A DNA stretch of 64,000 bases from JAHFDS01 sp964593795 (GTDB taxonomy: Bacteria; Myxococcota_A; Polyangia; JAHFDS01). The notes under the pieces are model-generated. The model was not told the DNA's origin, ran no database searches, and saw nothing but the letters and a program-made list of their open reading frames with translations. Location of the stretch: contig CAZQJC010000176.1 of the NCBI GenBank assembly GCA_964593795.1, forward strand, positions 47,810 to 111,809. Direction: 5' to 3'. Position numbers and translations under genes: made by a program. Positions 8,417-17,221 of this stretch are shown in pieces. The number at the start of each line of letters is the position of its first letter. Position 1 is the stretch's first letter.

Positions 8417-8716
8417 TCAGGCATCCAGCTCGTCCGAGCTCTGGGGCACATCGGGCAGCGGGATCGGGGACATGGCGCGCAGTTCCTCGAGCGAGACTAG
8501 CTCGAGGAACTCTTCGAAGCCGGGGTACTGGAACACAGCCGGATCGATAGGCGCGCCATCAAAGACGTGCTTCAATAACCACCCACGGTTCTCCAGAGCA
8601 CTCAGCACGCCTGCGTAGGCCTCACGGCGCGACGGCGCCTCCACGACGCCGGTCCATGCGGCAGCGGCTTCATGGCCCGGATGGAAGAAGGGTGCGATCA
8701 CTAGGAACTTAGGCAT
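8417..8716 (-). CDS. Small hypothetical protein
   Basis: A 99-residue protein starting at the internal ATG at 8714-8716 (MPKFLVIAP); a longer frame exists but the upstream part looks non-coding. It begins with a short hydrophobic strand, FLVIAPFF, and is rich in Glu/Leu towards the C-terminus. The plus-strand protein at 14645-14959 has the same opening pattern (FLV-x-x-P-aromatic) and similar length, so the two could be distant relatives; notably they sit on either side of the integrative element. No function can be assigned. Confidence 0.5.
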   Translation of the reverse strand: MPKFLVIAPFFHPGHEAAAAWTGVVEAPSRREAYAGVLSALENRGWLLKHVFDGAPIDPAVFQYPGFEEFLELVSLEELRAMSPIPLPDVPQSSDELDA

Positions 8717-9055
8717 CAGTACCTCCGCATGAGCTGTGGGGCAGCCCCGTGCTGCCCGGCTCACACCACGATGAAGCAGGCATCGACCGATCAGCCGGGG
8801 GGAGTCGGAGGTCGCGACTCGACGATCTCCCCCCAGGCGTCCCGGCCCACCCGAGCTACAGTCGTGCTCGCCTGTCGTCGACAGTCTGACTCCCCTGCGT
8901 CGAAGGCAGACACGTTACCGAGGCGCGGGCAGCTCTCTCACCAGGAGCCGCGGCGCCTCCTCCAGCATCCAGGCCATCTCGCGCGGAGGGAACATGCAGA
9001 GGTTGCGATATTCATCCACTCGGGTCCGCCATAACACGCTGTAATTACACCAGAT
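8717..9055. other. Integrase-proximal intergenic region
   Basis: These 339 bases lie next to the 3' end of the integrase gene, where an element end could be expected. An imperfect inverted repeat occurs around 8807-8837 (GGGGGGAG facing CTCCCCCC). I found no tRNA gene and no direct repeat shared with the far side of the element, so no att site is called. Confidence 0.35.
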
Positions 9056-10246
9056 TCAGCCAGCCTCTCCGCTCGTTGCCGTCAGGTTGCCGCCAGCGCA
9101 CCGGACACGCGCACCGAGCATCGCCAGGACCTTCCGGTCCGGATCGGTCTCGCGACCGCCAGCCGCCAGGATGACCTCTGGAATGGGTCGCTGGTGGTTC
9201 TTCGCGAAGCTCACGTAGCGCATCGTCTCGGTCATCGTCTTGTGGCCCATCCAGCTCTGGAGGGTCCACGGATTCACTCCGAACTGCGCGGCGTGGGTGG
9301 CGAACGTGTGGCGCAACCGGTGCCACCCACTTCCTGGCAGGCCGGCCCACCGGCAGAGGTCGTAGATCTTGTTCTTCGACTGGTCGTCGGTGGTCTGACT
9401 TCCATCGTCGTTCCGGATCACCCAGCCTGTTCGTAGCTCGCTCAGGTCACGCAGCGCCTGCCACAGCGTGTCCGTCATCGGGACCGTCCTGCGTGTCCGC
9501 CCCTTGGGCGTCGTCTCCTCGCCCTTCCTGATCTGTCGCTGCACCGTCACGGTCCTCGACCGCATGTCCACGTCGCGCTTCCAGTCCAGCGCCTTGACCT
9601 CGCCGATCCTGAGCCCGAGCTCCCCGGCCAGGCACAGGGCCGCGTACCACCGCGGCGCCTCGTGCGCGCGAACCCAGGTGAGGAGCTGGACGTACTGCTC
9701 CAGGTCCCACGGATCGACCTCGGGAGGCTCCACCTTGAGCATCCCGATCCTCGGCGCGCGACTGAGGACTCCCACCGACTCCGCGTAGCGGAGCGGCTTG
9801 CTGAGAACGGCGAGGATGTTGTTGGTCCGCTTCTCGCCGGTGTTGGCCGTGACCAGGCTCGCGCGAAACCGTGCGACCTCGGCGTCGTCGATCTGATCGA
9901 GTCGCAGGGATCCAAAGCGAGGTCCCAGGTGAACGGCGTAGATGCACTTCTTCTCCTCGACCGTGCTCGGCTTGTTCTTGCGAGCGACCACCCACTCGGT
10001 CCAGAAACGCCCGTTGAACCACTCCTCGAACGACGGCACCTCCTTTCGCTTGCCGAACGCGCCGGACAGGAGCTCGCCACGGATCTGGCGCTCGTATTCC
10101 TCTGCGCCTCGCCGGGTCTGCACCGGGGAGACCTTGCGCACCCGCGTCCGCTCTCCGTTCGGATGTTCGAAGTCCACATCAACCATCCAGAACTCACGAA
10201 CCACACCCGTCGCAGGATCGCGACGGCGTTCACGTCTCACGCTCAT
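9056..10246 (-). CDS. int: Tyrosine recombinase / phage-type integrase
   Basis: A 396-residue site-specific recombinase. The N-terminal 170 residues hold an arm-binding-like and a SAM-like core-binding region. The catalytic domain shows the full set: Arg in GLRIGE, HRLRHTFATH with the H-x-x-R box, the late His in GHKT, and the nucleophile Tyr in MRYVSF. These enzymes integrate and excise elements between att sites. The start overlaps the stop of the HTH gene as ATGA, so both are probably translated together. The 3' end faces the presumed left boundary of the element. The last 40 residues after the Tyr are an unusual extension. Confidence 0.95.
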   Translation of the reverse strand: MSVRRERRRDPATGVVREFWMVDVDFEHPNGERTRVRKVSPVQTRRGAEEYERQIRGELLSGAFGKRKEVPSFEEWFNGRFWTEWVVARKNKPSTVEEKKCIYAVHLGPRFGSLRLDQIDDAEVARFRASLVTANTGEKRTNNILAVLSKPLRYAESVGVLSRAPRIGMLKVEPPEVDPWDLEQYVQLLTWVRAHEAPRWYAALCLAGELGLRIGEVKALDWKRDVDMRSRTVTVQRQIRKGEETTPKGRTRRTVPMTDTLWQALRDLSELRTGWVIRNDDGSQTTDDQSKNKIYDLCRWAGLPGSGWHRLRHTFATHAAQFGVNPWTLQSWMGHKTMTETMRYVSFAKNHQRPIPEVILAAGGRETDPDRKVLAMLGARVRCAGGNLTATSGEAG

Positions 10247-10524
10247 CCAGACCTCCTCGAGCGCGGGACGCGACCTTGACCTTCCGCCAGCCAGGCTATC
10301 ACGGTGGCGCGATGGATCCGGACGGCCCTGCCGATGCGACGGACGCCCGGGATGTTCTGGCGCCGGATCTCCGCGTACACGGTCTTCGGGTGAAGCCGCA
10401 GGTGTGCCGCGAGGTCATCGACGGTCCAGGTCTCGGCGTCGTTCGCGGGACGCGTCGGCGCGGCCGTCGCATCGACGTCGTCATCGGCGCCAGCGCGGCG
10501 TCTCGGCGAATCAGGGGATGGCAT
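10243..10524 (-). CDS. Excisionase-like helix-turn-helix protein
   Basis: A 93-residue protein from the ATG at 10522-10524 (MPSPDSPRRR). Residues 35-85 carry a MerR/Xis-type HTH: WTVDDLAAHLRLHPKTVY, then a wing with RIGRAVRIHRATVIAWL. Proteins of this class direct excision by their integrase or regulate element genes. It overlaps the integrase by 4 bp and the upstream winged-helix gene by 14 bp. A frame open further upstream belongs to the overlapping gene's sequence and is not used. Confidence 0.8.
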   Translation of the reverse strand: MPSPDSPRRRAGADDDVDATAAPTRPANDAETWTVDDLAAHLRLHPKTVYAEIRRQNIPGVRRIGRAVRIHRATVIAWLAEGQGRVPRSRRSG

Positions 10525-10903
10525 CGTGATTCTCCTGCCCAGGCTGCCTCTCCACGATCGAGACCACAGGGCTCGACCCGGCCTTGCGGGCGACGCGCAC
10601 CAGGCCTGCCCGCTCGAGCGCGAACAGCGCCCTCCGGAGCGCGTGGCGGTCCACACCGAACTGTGCGGACACCTGACGCGTCACGCGGACCTCGGGTCTC
10701 CCGTTCAACCCGCGCAGGTACGCGACCGCGAGCGCGACGTGGACGGCACGACCAGGCAGCCGAGCCGCGCTGGCGATCCAGATCAGGTCGATGGGCCCCT
10801 TGATGAAGCGATGCTGGTGCGCTCGGCGCCGAGGGCCCGGACGAGGTGCCTCGTCTCGCGCTGTTGACCCTCCGCTCCCGAGCCGCAGGCGTTGCAGATC
10901 CAT
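10511..10903 (-). CDS. Winged-helix DNA-binding protein of the element
   Basis: A 130-residue protein. The segment FIKGPIDLIWIASAA near 33-47, followed by VSAQFGVDRHALRRALFAL and a basic wing VRVARKAG, matches a small HTH family found beside integrases in mobile elements. The Arg-rich first 30 residues may be a tail, or the real start may be internal. It lies 9 bp after the polymerase stop and overlaps the excisionase-like gene. The likely role is transcriptional control of the element, or DNA binding during its maintenance; the second is speculation. Confidence 0.65.
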   Translation of the reverse strand: MDLQRLRLGSGGSTARDEAPRPGPRRRAHQHRFIKGPIDLIWIASAARLPGRAVHVALAVAYLRGLNGRPEVRVTRQVSAQFGVDRHALRRALFALERAGLVRVARKAGSSPVVSIVERQPGQENHDAIP

Positions 10904-10912
10904 GTGCCACCT

Positions 10913-12745
10913 TCAGGCTGCAGGAGAGGCAGAGGAGATCGCACGGGGGGGCACCGGCGCAGCATCCCCGCTGCACCGATGCACTGCCTCGGCAGCCCCG
11001 GGATCGATCTCTCCGATGATTCGCCAGACTGCGTTCCACATCCGGCTGCCTCGCTTGTCGAAGTAGCGATCGGGGGAGCGAACCTCCTTGACCTCCGTGC
11101 GCAGGGGGAAGCCGGCGAGCACGATCTGGCTCGCTTCTGCCATGCGATGCCTCGTCTGGATGATCGTGTCGTCGAGAACCTCCAGAGGGGCCTCGATCAG
11201 GAGGGCGTCGTGGACGGGCGCGCAGACGTGGATGCCGTCCTCCACGAGGAAGCAGCAGGCCAGTCGGAGCATCTCGGCCCCGTTGGCCTGCATCGGGAAG
11301 TTCCGGAGACTGCGCGGATTCGGGTCCGGCCCGGTGTGAACCCGCCAGTCGAACACAGTGTGCAGGGAGCCGAGCAGCAGCGCCCGATCGACTGCGGAAT
11401 CCGACCATCTCCAGAACACCGGATAGGTGCGGTGGTGAAGCTCGAGGAGCTCGCGTGCACGTGCGACCGTCGAGCCGAGGCGGACCGCCAGCGAGGCTGC
11501 GGCCATGCCGTACTGCACTCCCAGCGCCGTCGCCTTGAACTGCTCGCGTGTCAGCGCGTGGGACTCCTTGGTCGCCCTCGGAGGCACGGCTCCCGCCTGC
11601 AGAGCAAACGCGAGGTAGGCATCGCCGGTCTCGTAGGCGCGGCGCATGGTGGGGTCGCCCGACAGGGCGGCGGCGATGCCGAACTCCTGCTGCTCGTAGT
11701 CGACGTACGCCAGGCCGAACCCCTGGCGAGGCTTGATCAAGGATCGCAGCCAGGCCGAGGCACCGAAGATGAACCGGGAGTTCGAGGGCTGGTTGCGCCC
11801 GGTCAGCGAACGAAACGCGGACAGGCCGGTGCGGTTCCGACTATCGGCACCGACGGCCAGGTCCGCGAGCCGCATCTGCGACAGGGACTGCCGGACCTGA
11901 CGAACGGGCTCGATCTCGGGGTGGACCCTGGCGAGGTCCTTGAACGTGTCGTCGTCGAGGGCCAGCGCGCCCGATGGCAGCCTCGGCCAGGAGATGCCGC
12001 GGTTGTCGAGCCACCGCGAATAGCGCGCCGCGCTGAAACTGCCAGCCTCGTAGATGTCACCGCATGGATCGACCTCGGCGATCAGGCCCGACTGGATCGC
12101 CGGCCAGTGTGCTCTGAGTGCTGCCAGAGCGGCTGCATCGATGGGCACGCCGGCGTGCTCCATGTGGGCCACGGCCTTCATGAACCGGCCGCGGAGCAGC
12201 GCATACGCCAGCGTCTCCGCCCGGAGGAGGTGTGGCGCGAGCTGCTCGAGCGCGTCGACATCCGTCTCGCAGTACGCTAGCAGGTCCGCGCGCTCCACCT
12301 CCGAGTACGGGCCGCCGCGCATTGCGAGCGCGCGCATGCGCTCCTTGTCGGTCGAGCTGGTGCCCGGAAGGCCGTGGTACGCGAGCGCTCCGAGCAGGCC
12401 AGCGCCGCACGGCAGCGGCCTGCCGTTCGTCACGTGACGGAACTCGACGAACAGGTCGATCACGTTCTCCGGCAGGTCCCATCCCAGCGCCAGATGGCAC
12501 CCCAGTTCGGCGGGCGCGTAGTAGGCGAGCAGAACGGACGACGCGTCGACCGGATACGGAGGCCGTCCTTGACGACGGAGGTCGTCGCCCCAGAGCCGCC
12601 GGGTTTCTCCGCTTCGAAGCTCTCGAGCCACTATGCAGATCGGCTCCGGCCGCTCGCCCGGCGGAGCCCGGAACTCGAAGTCCACCGCCCAGACCTGCCT
12701 GTACGGCAGCCACACGAGCACCGCCAGCGCGAGCGCCAGCGTCAC
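10913..12745 (-). CDS. Family A DNA polymerase with 3'-5' exonuclease-like domain
   Basis: A 610-residue PolA-type polymerase starting at a GTG that overlaps the previous stop (GTGA). The N-terminal third has the DEDD exonuclease pattern: DFEFR near residue 22 and TDVDAL near 175. The polymerase half has motif A VDYEQQE near 350, the O-helix motif with K-x-TALGVQYG near 400, and motif C VHDALLIE near 510. It lacks the 5'-3' exonuclease of host Pol I and is of the size of phage and element enzymes. It probably replicates or fills in the element's DNA. No primase or helicase gene accompanies it. Confidence 0.88.
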   Translation of the reverse strand: MTLALALAVLVWLPYRQVWAVDFEFRAPPGERPEPICIVARELRSGETRRLWGDDLRRQGRPPYPVDASSVLLAYYAPAELGCHLALGWDLPENVIDLFVEFRHVTNGRPLPCGAGLLGALAYHGLPGTSSTDKERMRALAMRGGPYSEVERADLLAYCETDVDALEQLAPHLLRAETLAYALLRGRFMKAVAHMEHAGVPIDAAALAALRAHWPAIQSGLIAEVDPCGDIYEAGSFSAARYSRWLDNRGISWPRLPSGALALDDDTFKDLARVHPEIEPVRQVRQSLSQMRLADLAVGADSRNRTGLSAFRSLTGRNQPSNSRFIFGASAWLRSLIKPRQGFGLAYVDYEQQEFGIAAALSGDPTMRRAYETGDAYLAFALQAGAVPPRATKESHALTREQFKATALGVQYGMAAASLAVRLGSTVARARELLELHHRTYPVFWRWSDSAVDRALLLGSLHTVFDWRVHTGPDPNPRSLRNFPMQANGAEMLRLACCFLVEDGIHVCAPVHDALLIEAPLEVLDDTIIQTRHRMAEASQIVLAGFPLRTEVKEVRSPDRYFDKRGSRMWNAVWRIIGEIDPGAAEAVHRCSGDAAPVPPRAISSASPAA

Positions 12746-13440
12746 AGCTCACCCCGAAGGCGGCGGAGGACCGGGTGGTCGTGGCTGTCGATGACACGAC
12801 CGGCGAAGGCCTTCTGCAGGATCTCCTCGAGCGGCAGATCGGGCCACTCTGGCTCTGGAAGCGCGGCCCTGCTCTCGAAGACCTCATAGGCGCCGAGCTG
12901 CATGTTCGCGACGAGGCGGATCCACCGATCGCGCGCCAGGTCGGCGGCGTCACGAGCCGACTCGTTCCAGTGGTTGGTGCGCCCGTCAGCGCCCGGTAGG
13001 CGAACAGGCCAGACGAACAGCACGCCTTGCCGCGTCATCGTGGGGACCAGGCAGACTGGCACCACCTCCGAACCGAGGGAGTCCATCAGGGCGCCGTCGA
13101 CCACGTACCGCTCGTCCCCCTCGTCCTTGATGTGGAGCATGGCGATCTCGAAGCGATACGCAGGCGAGGGATGCGTGCGGACCCACTCGTGACGACCAGG
13201 CTTGCGCAGCGGCACCGTAGTCAGAAGCTTCCTCGTCGGCACGTCCCTGGCGAAGTCCTGGCTCAGGCGTAGCCGCATCAGGTCGAGGTGGCCCTTTCGT
13301 TGTCTGCCGTCCGCGCCCTCCTCCGGGCCTCCCGGGGGCGCCTCGCCTCCACTCCCGGCCTCGCCGCCTTCCTGCTGATGCGTTCCTGCGGTCGTACGGT
13401 TCTCAGTCGCCTGTTCGTCGATCTTCTTGTCGTGGCTCAT
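12742..13440 (-). CDS. Hypothetical protein co-encoded with the polymerase
   Basis: A 232-residue protein from the ATG at 13438-13440. The first 50 residues are polar, low-complexity and Gln/Gly/Glu-rich. The rest is a compact domain with TTVPLRKPGRHEWVRTHP, VVPVCLVPTMTRQGVLFVWPV and, near the end, IDSHDHPVLRRLRG. I have the impression of a family repeatedly found beside element-borne PolA genes, but I cannot name it. The 4-bp overlap with the polymerase start argues for a shared job, for example as a processivity or DNA-binding partner; that is inference. Confidence 0.6.
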   Translation of the reverse strand: MSHDKKIDEQATENRTTAGTHQQEGGEAGSGGEAPPGGPEEGADGRQRKGHLDLMRLRLSQDFARDVPTRKLLTTVPLRKPGRHEWVRTHPSPAYRFEIAMLHIKDEGDERYVVDGALMDSLGSEVVPVCLVPTMTRQGVLFVWPVRLPGADGRTNHWNESARDAADLARDRWIRLVANMQLGAYEVFESRAALPEPEWPDLPLEEILQKAFAGRVIDSHDHPVLRRLRGEL

Positions 13441-13633
13441 GGTTTCCTCCCCGCGCCGAAAGGTGGCGCGTCGAGACCATTTGGGAGCCGGGGATCGACG
13501 CCGGCCAATCCGGCGATCGCGACGGATATTTCCCAATATTTCCAGCAATATCCGATTCGATCCGGCGCAGTTATCCGCGGTCAGCGGAAGGTGCCGGATG
13601 GGTAGTGACGCGGTGTACCGACGGCAGGTCGGA

Positions 13634-14476
13634 TCAACCGTCAGAAAGCCGGCGCGGACGCGGGCGCTTGTCTCGCATGAGGGCCGCCAGGGCTTCGATC
13701 CGAGACCGCGCGAACACGACCTGCCTTCCCTTCGTGGTGAAACGGATCTCGTGCGCATCAGCCGCATCGCGCAGCGTCTTCTCTCCGAACCTCATCCCGG
13801 TCATTCGCTCGATCTCCACACTCACCGCCTTCCAGCCCACGACCTCTGCTTGAGCAACAACCGTGGGCGCATCATGCACAGCGGGTGCACTACCAGCTCG
13901 CGGTGATGCGGACGCCGCGGTAGTTGGTTCCCCCGCATACCTGGCGGCCGGACGCGGCAGTCGATCTTGGTCAATACGCAACGGATACCGTCGCAGAAGC
14001 GAGATCGAATCGAGCCCCGCGAGTGGCACGGTACTTGGCAGCTGCCGTGGGTTGGGCTCCGGTTCAGGTCGCACGAACCGAATACGGCGCTCCGCGAGGA
14101 ACATACGGCCGCGCTCTACATTGCAGTCCTCGTCCAGCAGGGCGTCGCCGATCGTGACGTCCGCGAGCGCGTCCTCGTCGAGCGGCTCCGGCTGGGCGGG
14201 CCAGGGGTGTTCGAGCAGGAAGGGAGCGGTGGGGGCACGCCGAATCGAAGCGCGGCCCAGCCCTTCACAATGTCGGACTACGAATCCAAGTACCCGCCAC
14301 ACCGTCTCCTCCCAGCCTCGCTCACGGAGTAGCTGCAAGGCGGTTTCGTACTCTCCGAGGTCGGGCTGGTAGACCAGGCCATGTTCACCGAACCACCGCT
14401 GGACCTGTTCGAGCAGATAGCGGGCGGCTGGGTGCGTGGCGGGACCACTCCTCGGCGAAGGTGGCAGAGGGCTCAT
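13634..14476 (-). CDS. Hypothetical protein with C-terminal DNA-binding-like helix region
   Basis: A 280-residue protein, first gene of the element's operon-like run. The central part is Pro/Arg-rich. The final 60 residues (GWKAVSVEIERMTGMRF, then LRDAADAHEI, then a basic strand with VVFARSRIEALAALM) look like a helix-turn-helix followed by a wing. It could be the element's control or replication-initiation protein, but no established motif supports either. A 193-bp gap separates it from the next gene. Confidence 0.5.
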   Translation of the reverse strand: MSPLPPSPRSGPATHPAARYLLEQVQRWFGEHGLVYQPDLGEYETALQLLRERGWEETVWRVLGFVVRHCEGLGRASIRRAPTAPFLLEHPWPAQPEPLDEDALADVTIGDALLDEDCNVERGRMFLAERRIRFVRPEPEPNPRQLPSTVPLAGLDSISLLRRYPLRIDQDRLPRPAARYAGEPTTAASASPRAGSAPAVHDAPTVVAQAEVVGWKAVSVEIERMTGMRFGEKTLRDAADAHEIRFTTKGRQVVFARSRIEALAALMRDKRPRPRRLSDG

Positions 14477-14644
14477 CGTCTCCCCGCGCGGCAGTGCCGC
14501 GACGAATGTCCCCGGCCTGGAGAAAGGGGCAGGTCGCCGGGGAGACGACTCTTCGGGCCGCGAACCCTAGCCCCACTACAGTGTCAGGCAGCACGGACGG
14601 GCAAACAAGTGGCGGTGACCTTGCGCTTGTGCTCCGCGGTGCGC

Positions 14645-14959
14645 ATGGTGGCGGGCACGATGATGGAGTTCCTCGTGCTCGTCCCCTACCTCGATCACAC
14701 GGAGCAACCGCTCGAGCCCACGGGGCACTTGTGGACGTTCCGTCTGTCGGCCCGATCTCTCGACGAGGCCTTGGCACAGGCGGAGGTCCAGGTGACGGAC
14801 TCGGCCTGGATGCGACGCCACTTCTTCGAGGAGACGGAGGGCGACCAGCTCTCCGAAGCCACGCGGGCCCTCTTCACCATCGGCAAGGTCGACGTGGTCG
14901 AGGTGGACTCACCCCTCGCGATAGGTCCGTTCCTCAAGGTAGAGCGCATCGAGGCGTGA
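14645..14959 (+). CDS. Small hypothetical protein
   Basis: A protein of about 100 residues; in-frame ATGs occur at 14645, 14660 and 14663, and the conserved-looking part begins MEFLVLVPYL. It contains an amphipathic helix (SARSLDEALAQAEVQV) and no catalytic motif. It lies just outside the integrative element and resembles, in its first 12 residues and size, the protein at 8417-8716 on the other side. Function unknown. Confidence 0.5.
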   Translation: MVAGTMMEFLVLVPYLDHTEQPLEPTGHLWTFRLSARSLDEALAQAEVQVTDSAWMRRHFFEETEGDQLSEATRALFTIGKVDVVEVDSPLAIGPFLKVERIEA

Positions 14960-15252
14960 CGCGAGCGGCCGGGTTGTCGGCCTGGGCGAATCCGCGGAGC
15001 ACAGTCGGCCACGGCGGCAAGATTGCCGCTGAGTGGCCTCGTCGGGTGCGCTGAGCCTGGAAGAGCTACTGGGCGCCCTCCTGTCGGCCCTGCAGGCCGA
15101 GCGCGTTAGGTGTCGGCGTTCCATTGCGAAAGTGGCGCGGCACCCTCGACTCGAGGTGGTGCATGGATGCAGCGTCGATGCTGCACCCGCGAGCCCCCGT
15201 CCAATCTCTTGTCTCCTGCATCTCGATCAGACCCGAGCGATAGGCTGATCCC

Positions 15253-16194
15253 GTGAAGGTGGCTCCTCGACAGGGCGGGCGGAACCCGATCGCGCTGTGC
15301 GCGCTGTGCGCGGCCGTTCGCGAGCTGCGGCTGAGCCACATCATCCCAGCCTTCGTGATCCGGTGGCTGAAGGAAACCTCCGGAACGGGGTTCATGCGCA
15401 GCGGCACGGCCCCCAACGTCCGCGTACAGGACGGCTTCAAGGATCACCTGCTGTGCAACGACTGCGAGCAACTTCTCAGCGGCTGGGAGAACCGCGTCGC
15501 CGCCGAGATCTTCGTCCCCCACGCGAATGGCGATCGGTACCGCTTCGAGTACGGGCCTTGGTTCTCACGCTTCGCGGTCTCCCTGGCGTGGCGCGGCCTC
15601 ATCTTCATGATGCGGGCGGCGCCGGAAGGGGTGGCGGAGCGCTCCGAGGGACGGGCGGCGAGCATGCGCGCAGCCGCGGATGCCTGGGCGCAGTTCCTGC
15701 TCGGCCGCACCACGCACGTCGGGAAGCATCACGTCCATGCGCTCCCCGTCCCCATGCTCAAGGCGGTCAGCCACCCGGAAGACACCCCACCGACGATGAA
15801 CCGATACCTGCAGCGGACGTTCGAGATCGACATCGTCGAGAGCCAGGTCGACGCCTTCGTGTACGTGAAGATCCCCAGCATCATCTTCATCGGACAGATC
15901 GAGCCCGAGAGTCCGGCCGAGTGGAAGGGCACCCAGATCCGCCTGAATGCAGGCAGCTTCGGAGGTGGCATCTACGAGTCCCCCCGTGGCTTTGAAAACT
16001 ACCTCTACGAGCGTGCCGAAGCCGCCGCACGCTTGCAGAGTCAGGTGTCGAAGCCTCAACGCAAGAAGATCTCCGAGGCTGTCGCACGAGACCCGGCGCG
16101 TGTACGCGCTTCGCAGAGCGTACGCGCCTTCGAGCGAGACCTGGAGGTGTTCGGTCCCGCGGCCTTCTCCCCGGACGAAGAGAGCGAAGAATGA
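15253..16194 (+). CDS. Zinc-site (CxxC...SHIIP...CxxC) protein, HNH-related
   Basis: A 313-residue protein with GTG start. The N-terminal 80 residues have CALC at 16-19, SHIIP at 28-32, then LCNDCE near 67-72 followed by LSGWE. Two CxxC pairs plus an S-H-I element match a treble-clef, HNH-like family common in unknown bacterial proteins. The rest is a mixed helical/strand domain, including VYVKIPSIIFIGQI, without recognised motifs. It may act as a nuclease or a nucleic-acid-binding zinc protein; the catalytic Asn of classical HNH enzymes is not evident. It stands alone, with the HIRAN-like gene starting 79 bp downstream. Confidence 0.65.
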   Translation: MKVAPRQGGRNPIALCALCAAVRELRLSHIIPAFVIRWLKETSGTGFMRSGTAPNVRVQDGFKDHLLCNDCEQLLSGWENRVAAEIFVPHANGDRYRFEYGPWFSRFAVSLAWRGLIFMMRAAPEGVAERSEGRAASMRAAADAWAQFLLGRTTHVGKHHVHALPVPMLKAVSHPEDTPPTMNRYLQRTFEIDIVESQVDAFVYVKIPSIIFIGQIEPESPAEWKGTQIRLNAGSFGGGIYESPRGFENYLYERAEAAARLQSQVSKPQRKKISEAVARDPARVRASQSVRAFERDLEVFGPAAFSPDEESEE

Positions 16195-16273
16195 CCTCGC
16201 CTACCTCGGCAGGAGCGCCAGCGCAGCGCACCACCGCGGGTGGCGACGCGGCCGATCGCCCTGTCGTGCCAAG

Positions 16274-17221
16274 ATGGGCGCGATGGTGGCGGGCGTGAAC
16301 GAGATGGCGGTCTACGTGCTCTCGGGGCTGGGTGGCGCGATCACCCTCGGTGCCCTCGTGTGGTGGCTGCTCCCGTCGCGCAGACGCGAATCGCCGATCG
16401 CCTCGGTGGAGCGGAACCGGACACGCCCGGAGAACGAGCGCTCGGCCGTGCCCACGCGCGCGAGCGCGATGGGGAGGTTCAAGGAGCCGCTCGAGCCAGT
16501 TGACGATTCGCCGCGGGAGGAGATGGACCTCTCGACCGGGAGCGGATTCAGGGTGTCGGTGGTGGGCGAGTCTCACTACACGAGCGCGTTCATCGCCGTC
16601 CTCGGGCCTCGAACGCCTGCGGGCGTCGACGAGACGCGCCGGGCGCACGTGCGTCGAGAACCATCGAACCGGTTCGACCCCAACGCCGTGGTCGTCCACC
16701 TCGGCGGCCGAACCGTGGGCTACCTCAGCCGGGGTGACGCCGTCCGATACAAGGCCGCCATCGAGACGGTCGAGCGCGAGGGTCGCGTGGCCGTGTGCAG
16801 CGCCCGCGTGCGCGGAGGGTGGGATCGCGGCGCCGGAGACTTCGGCTACTTCGGCGTCTACCTCGATCTGCCTGGCCACGCGCGGGTCGACGACGCCGTG
16901 GCGCGCAAGATCCCAACGGTGATCGCAGATGCGGCGCTCGGGAGGATCAAGAAGCTCAAGACGCGGGCCGCGCGACAGGCCGCACTGCAACGCGCCCTCG
17001 GCGAGCTCGACGAGCCCGAGCTGCGCTTCTACCTGACGCTCGAGGCCTCCAAGATCGAGGCCCACGCCGTCCTCGAACAGGTGGCCAAGCTCAAGACCAT
17101 CGGCCCGAAGCGGAAACGACTGATCGCCGCGATCCAGGAGCTCGAGAGCGACGACATCGCCGACGAGCTGCAGGAGGAAGAGATCAGGCTCCTGAAGGAC
17201 GCTCTGTTCGACCTCGGCTGA
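16274..17221 (+). CDS. Membrane-anchored HIRAN-like protein
   Basis: A 315-residue protein from the ATG at 16274; ATGs at 16283 and 16304 are alternatives. One transmembrane helix (VYVLSGLGGAITLGALVWWL) lies near the N-terminus. Residues 95-170 resemble a HIRAN domain: a strand FRVSVVGESHY, then REPSNRFDPNAVVVHLGGRTVGYLS, the repeated pattern in which HIRAN binds DNA ends or stalled forks. The C-terminal 120 residues are helical and charged (LKTIGPKRKRLIAAIQEL). HIRAN is usually fused to helicases; a stand-alone membrane-tethered version is unusual. Function is inferred from the fold only. Confidence 0.65.
   Translation: MGAMVAGVNEMAVYVLSGLGGAITLGALVWWLLPSRRRESPIASVERNRTRPENERSAVPTRASAMGRFKEPLEPVDDSPREEMDLSTGSGFRVSVVGESHYTSAFIAVLGPRTPAGVDETRRAHVRREPSNRFDPNAVVVHLGGRTVGYLSRGDAVRYKAAIETVEREGRVAVCSARVRGGWDRGAGDFGYFGVYLDLPGHARVDDAVARKIPTVIADAALGRIKKLKTRAARQAALQRALGELDEPELRFYLTLEASKIEAHAVLEQVAKLKTIGPKRKRLIAAIQELESDDIADELQEEEIRLLKDALFDLG

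Larger units (their letters stand above)
9056..14476 (-). mobile_element. Compact integrative element with its own family A DNA polymerase
   Basis: Six co-oriented genes form a tight block: two unknown proteins, a family A polymerase, a winged-helix protein, an excisionase-like HTH protein and a tyrosine recombinase. Most join by GTGA/ATGA or short overlaps. No capsid, portal, terminase or conjugation gene is visible, so it is not an intact phage or conjugative element; a satellite-like or integrated plasmid-like element is the best reading. The ends are set here to the outermost genes because no attachment repeats were recognised. Confidence 0.6.

Noticed and set aside
10299..11408. A 369-codon minus-strand frame overlapping the polymerase and HTH genes
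   Set aside because: Its product is Arg/Pro/Ser-rich without motifs, and three well-supported genes occupy the same DNA in other frames.
15033..15248. A 71-codon plus-strand frame
   Set aside because: The first 25 codons look coding-like but the rest does not, and there is no ribosome site.
15887..17065. A 392-codon minus-strand frame opposite the HIRAN-like gene
   Set aside because: Low-complexity His/Arg/Ala sequence, antisense to two supported genes.
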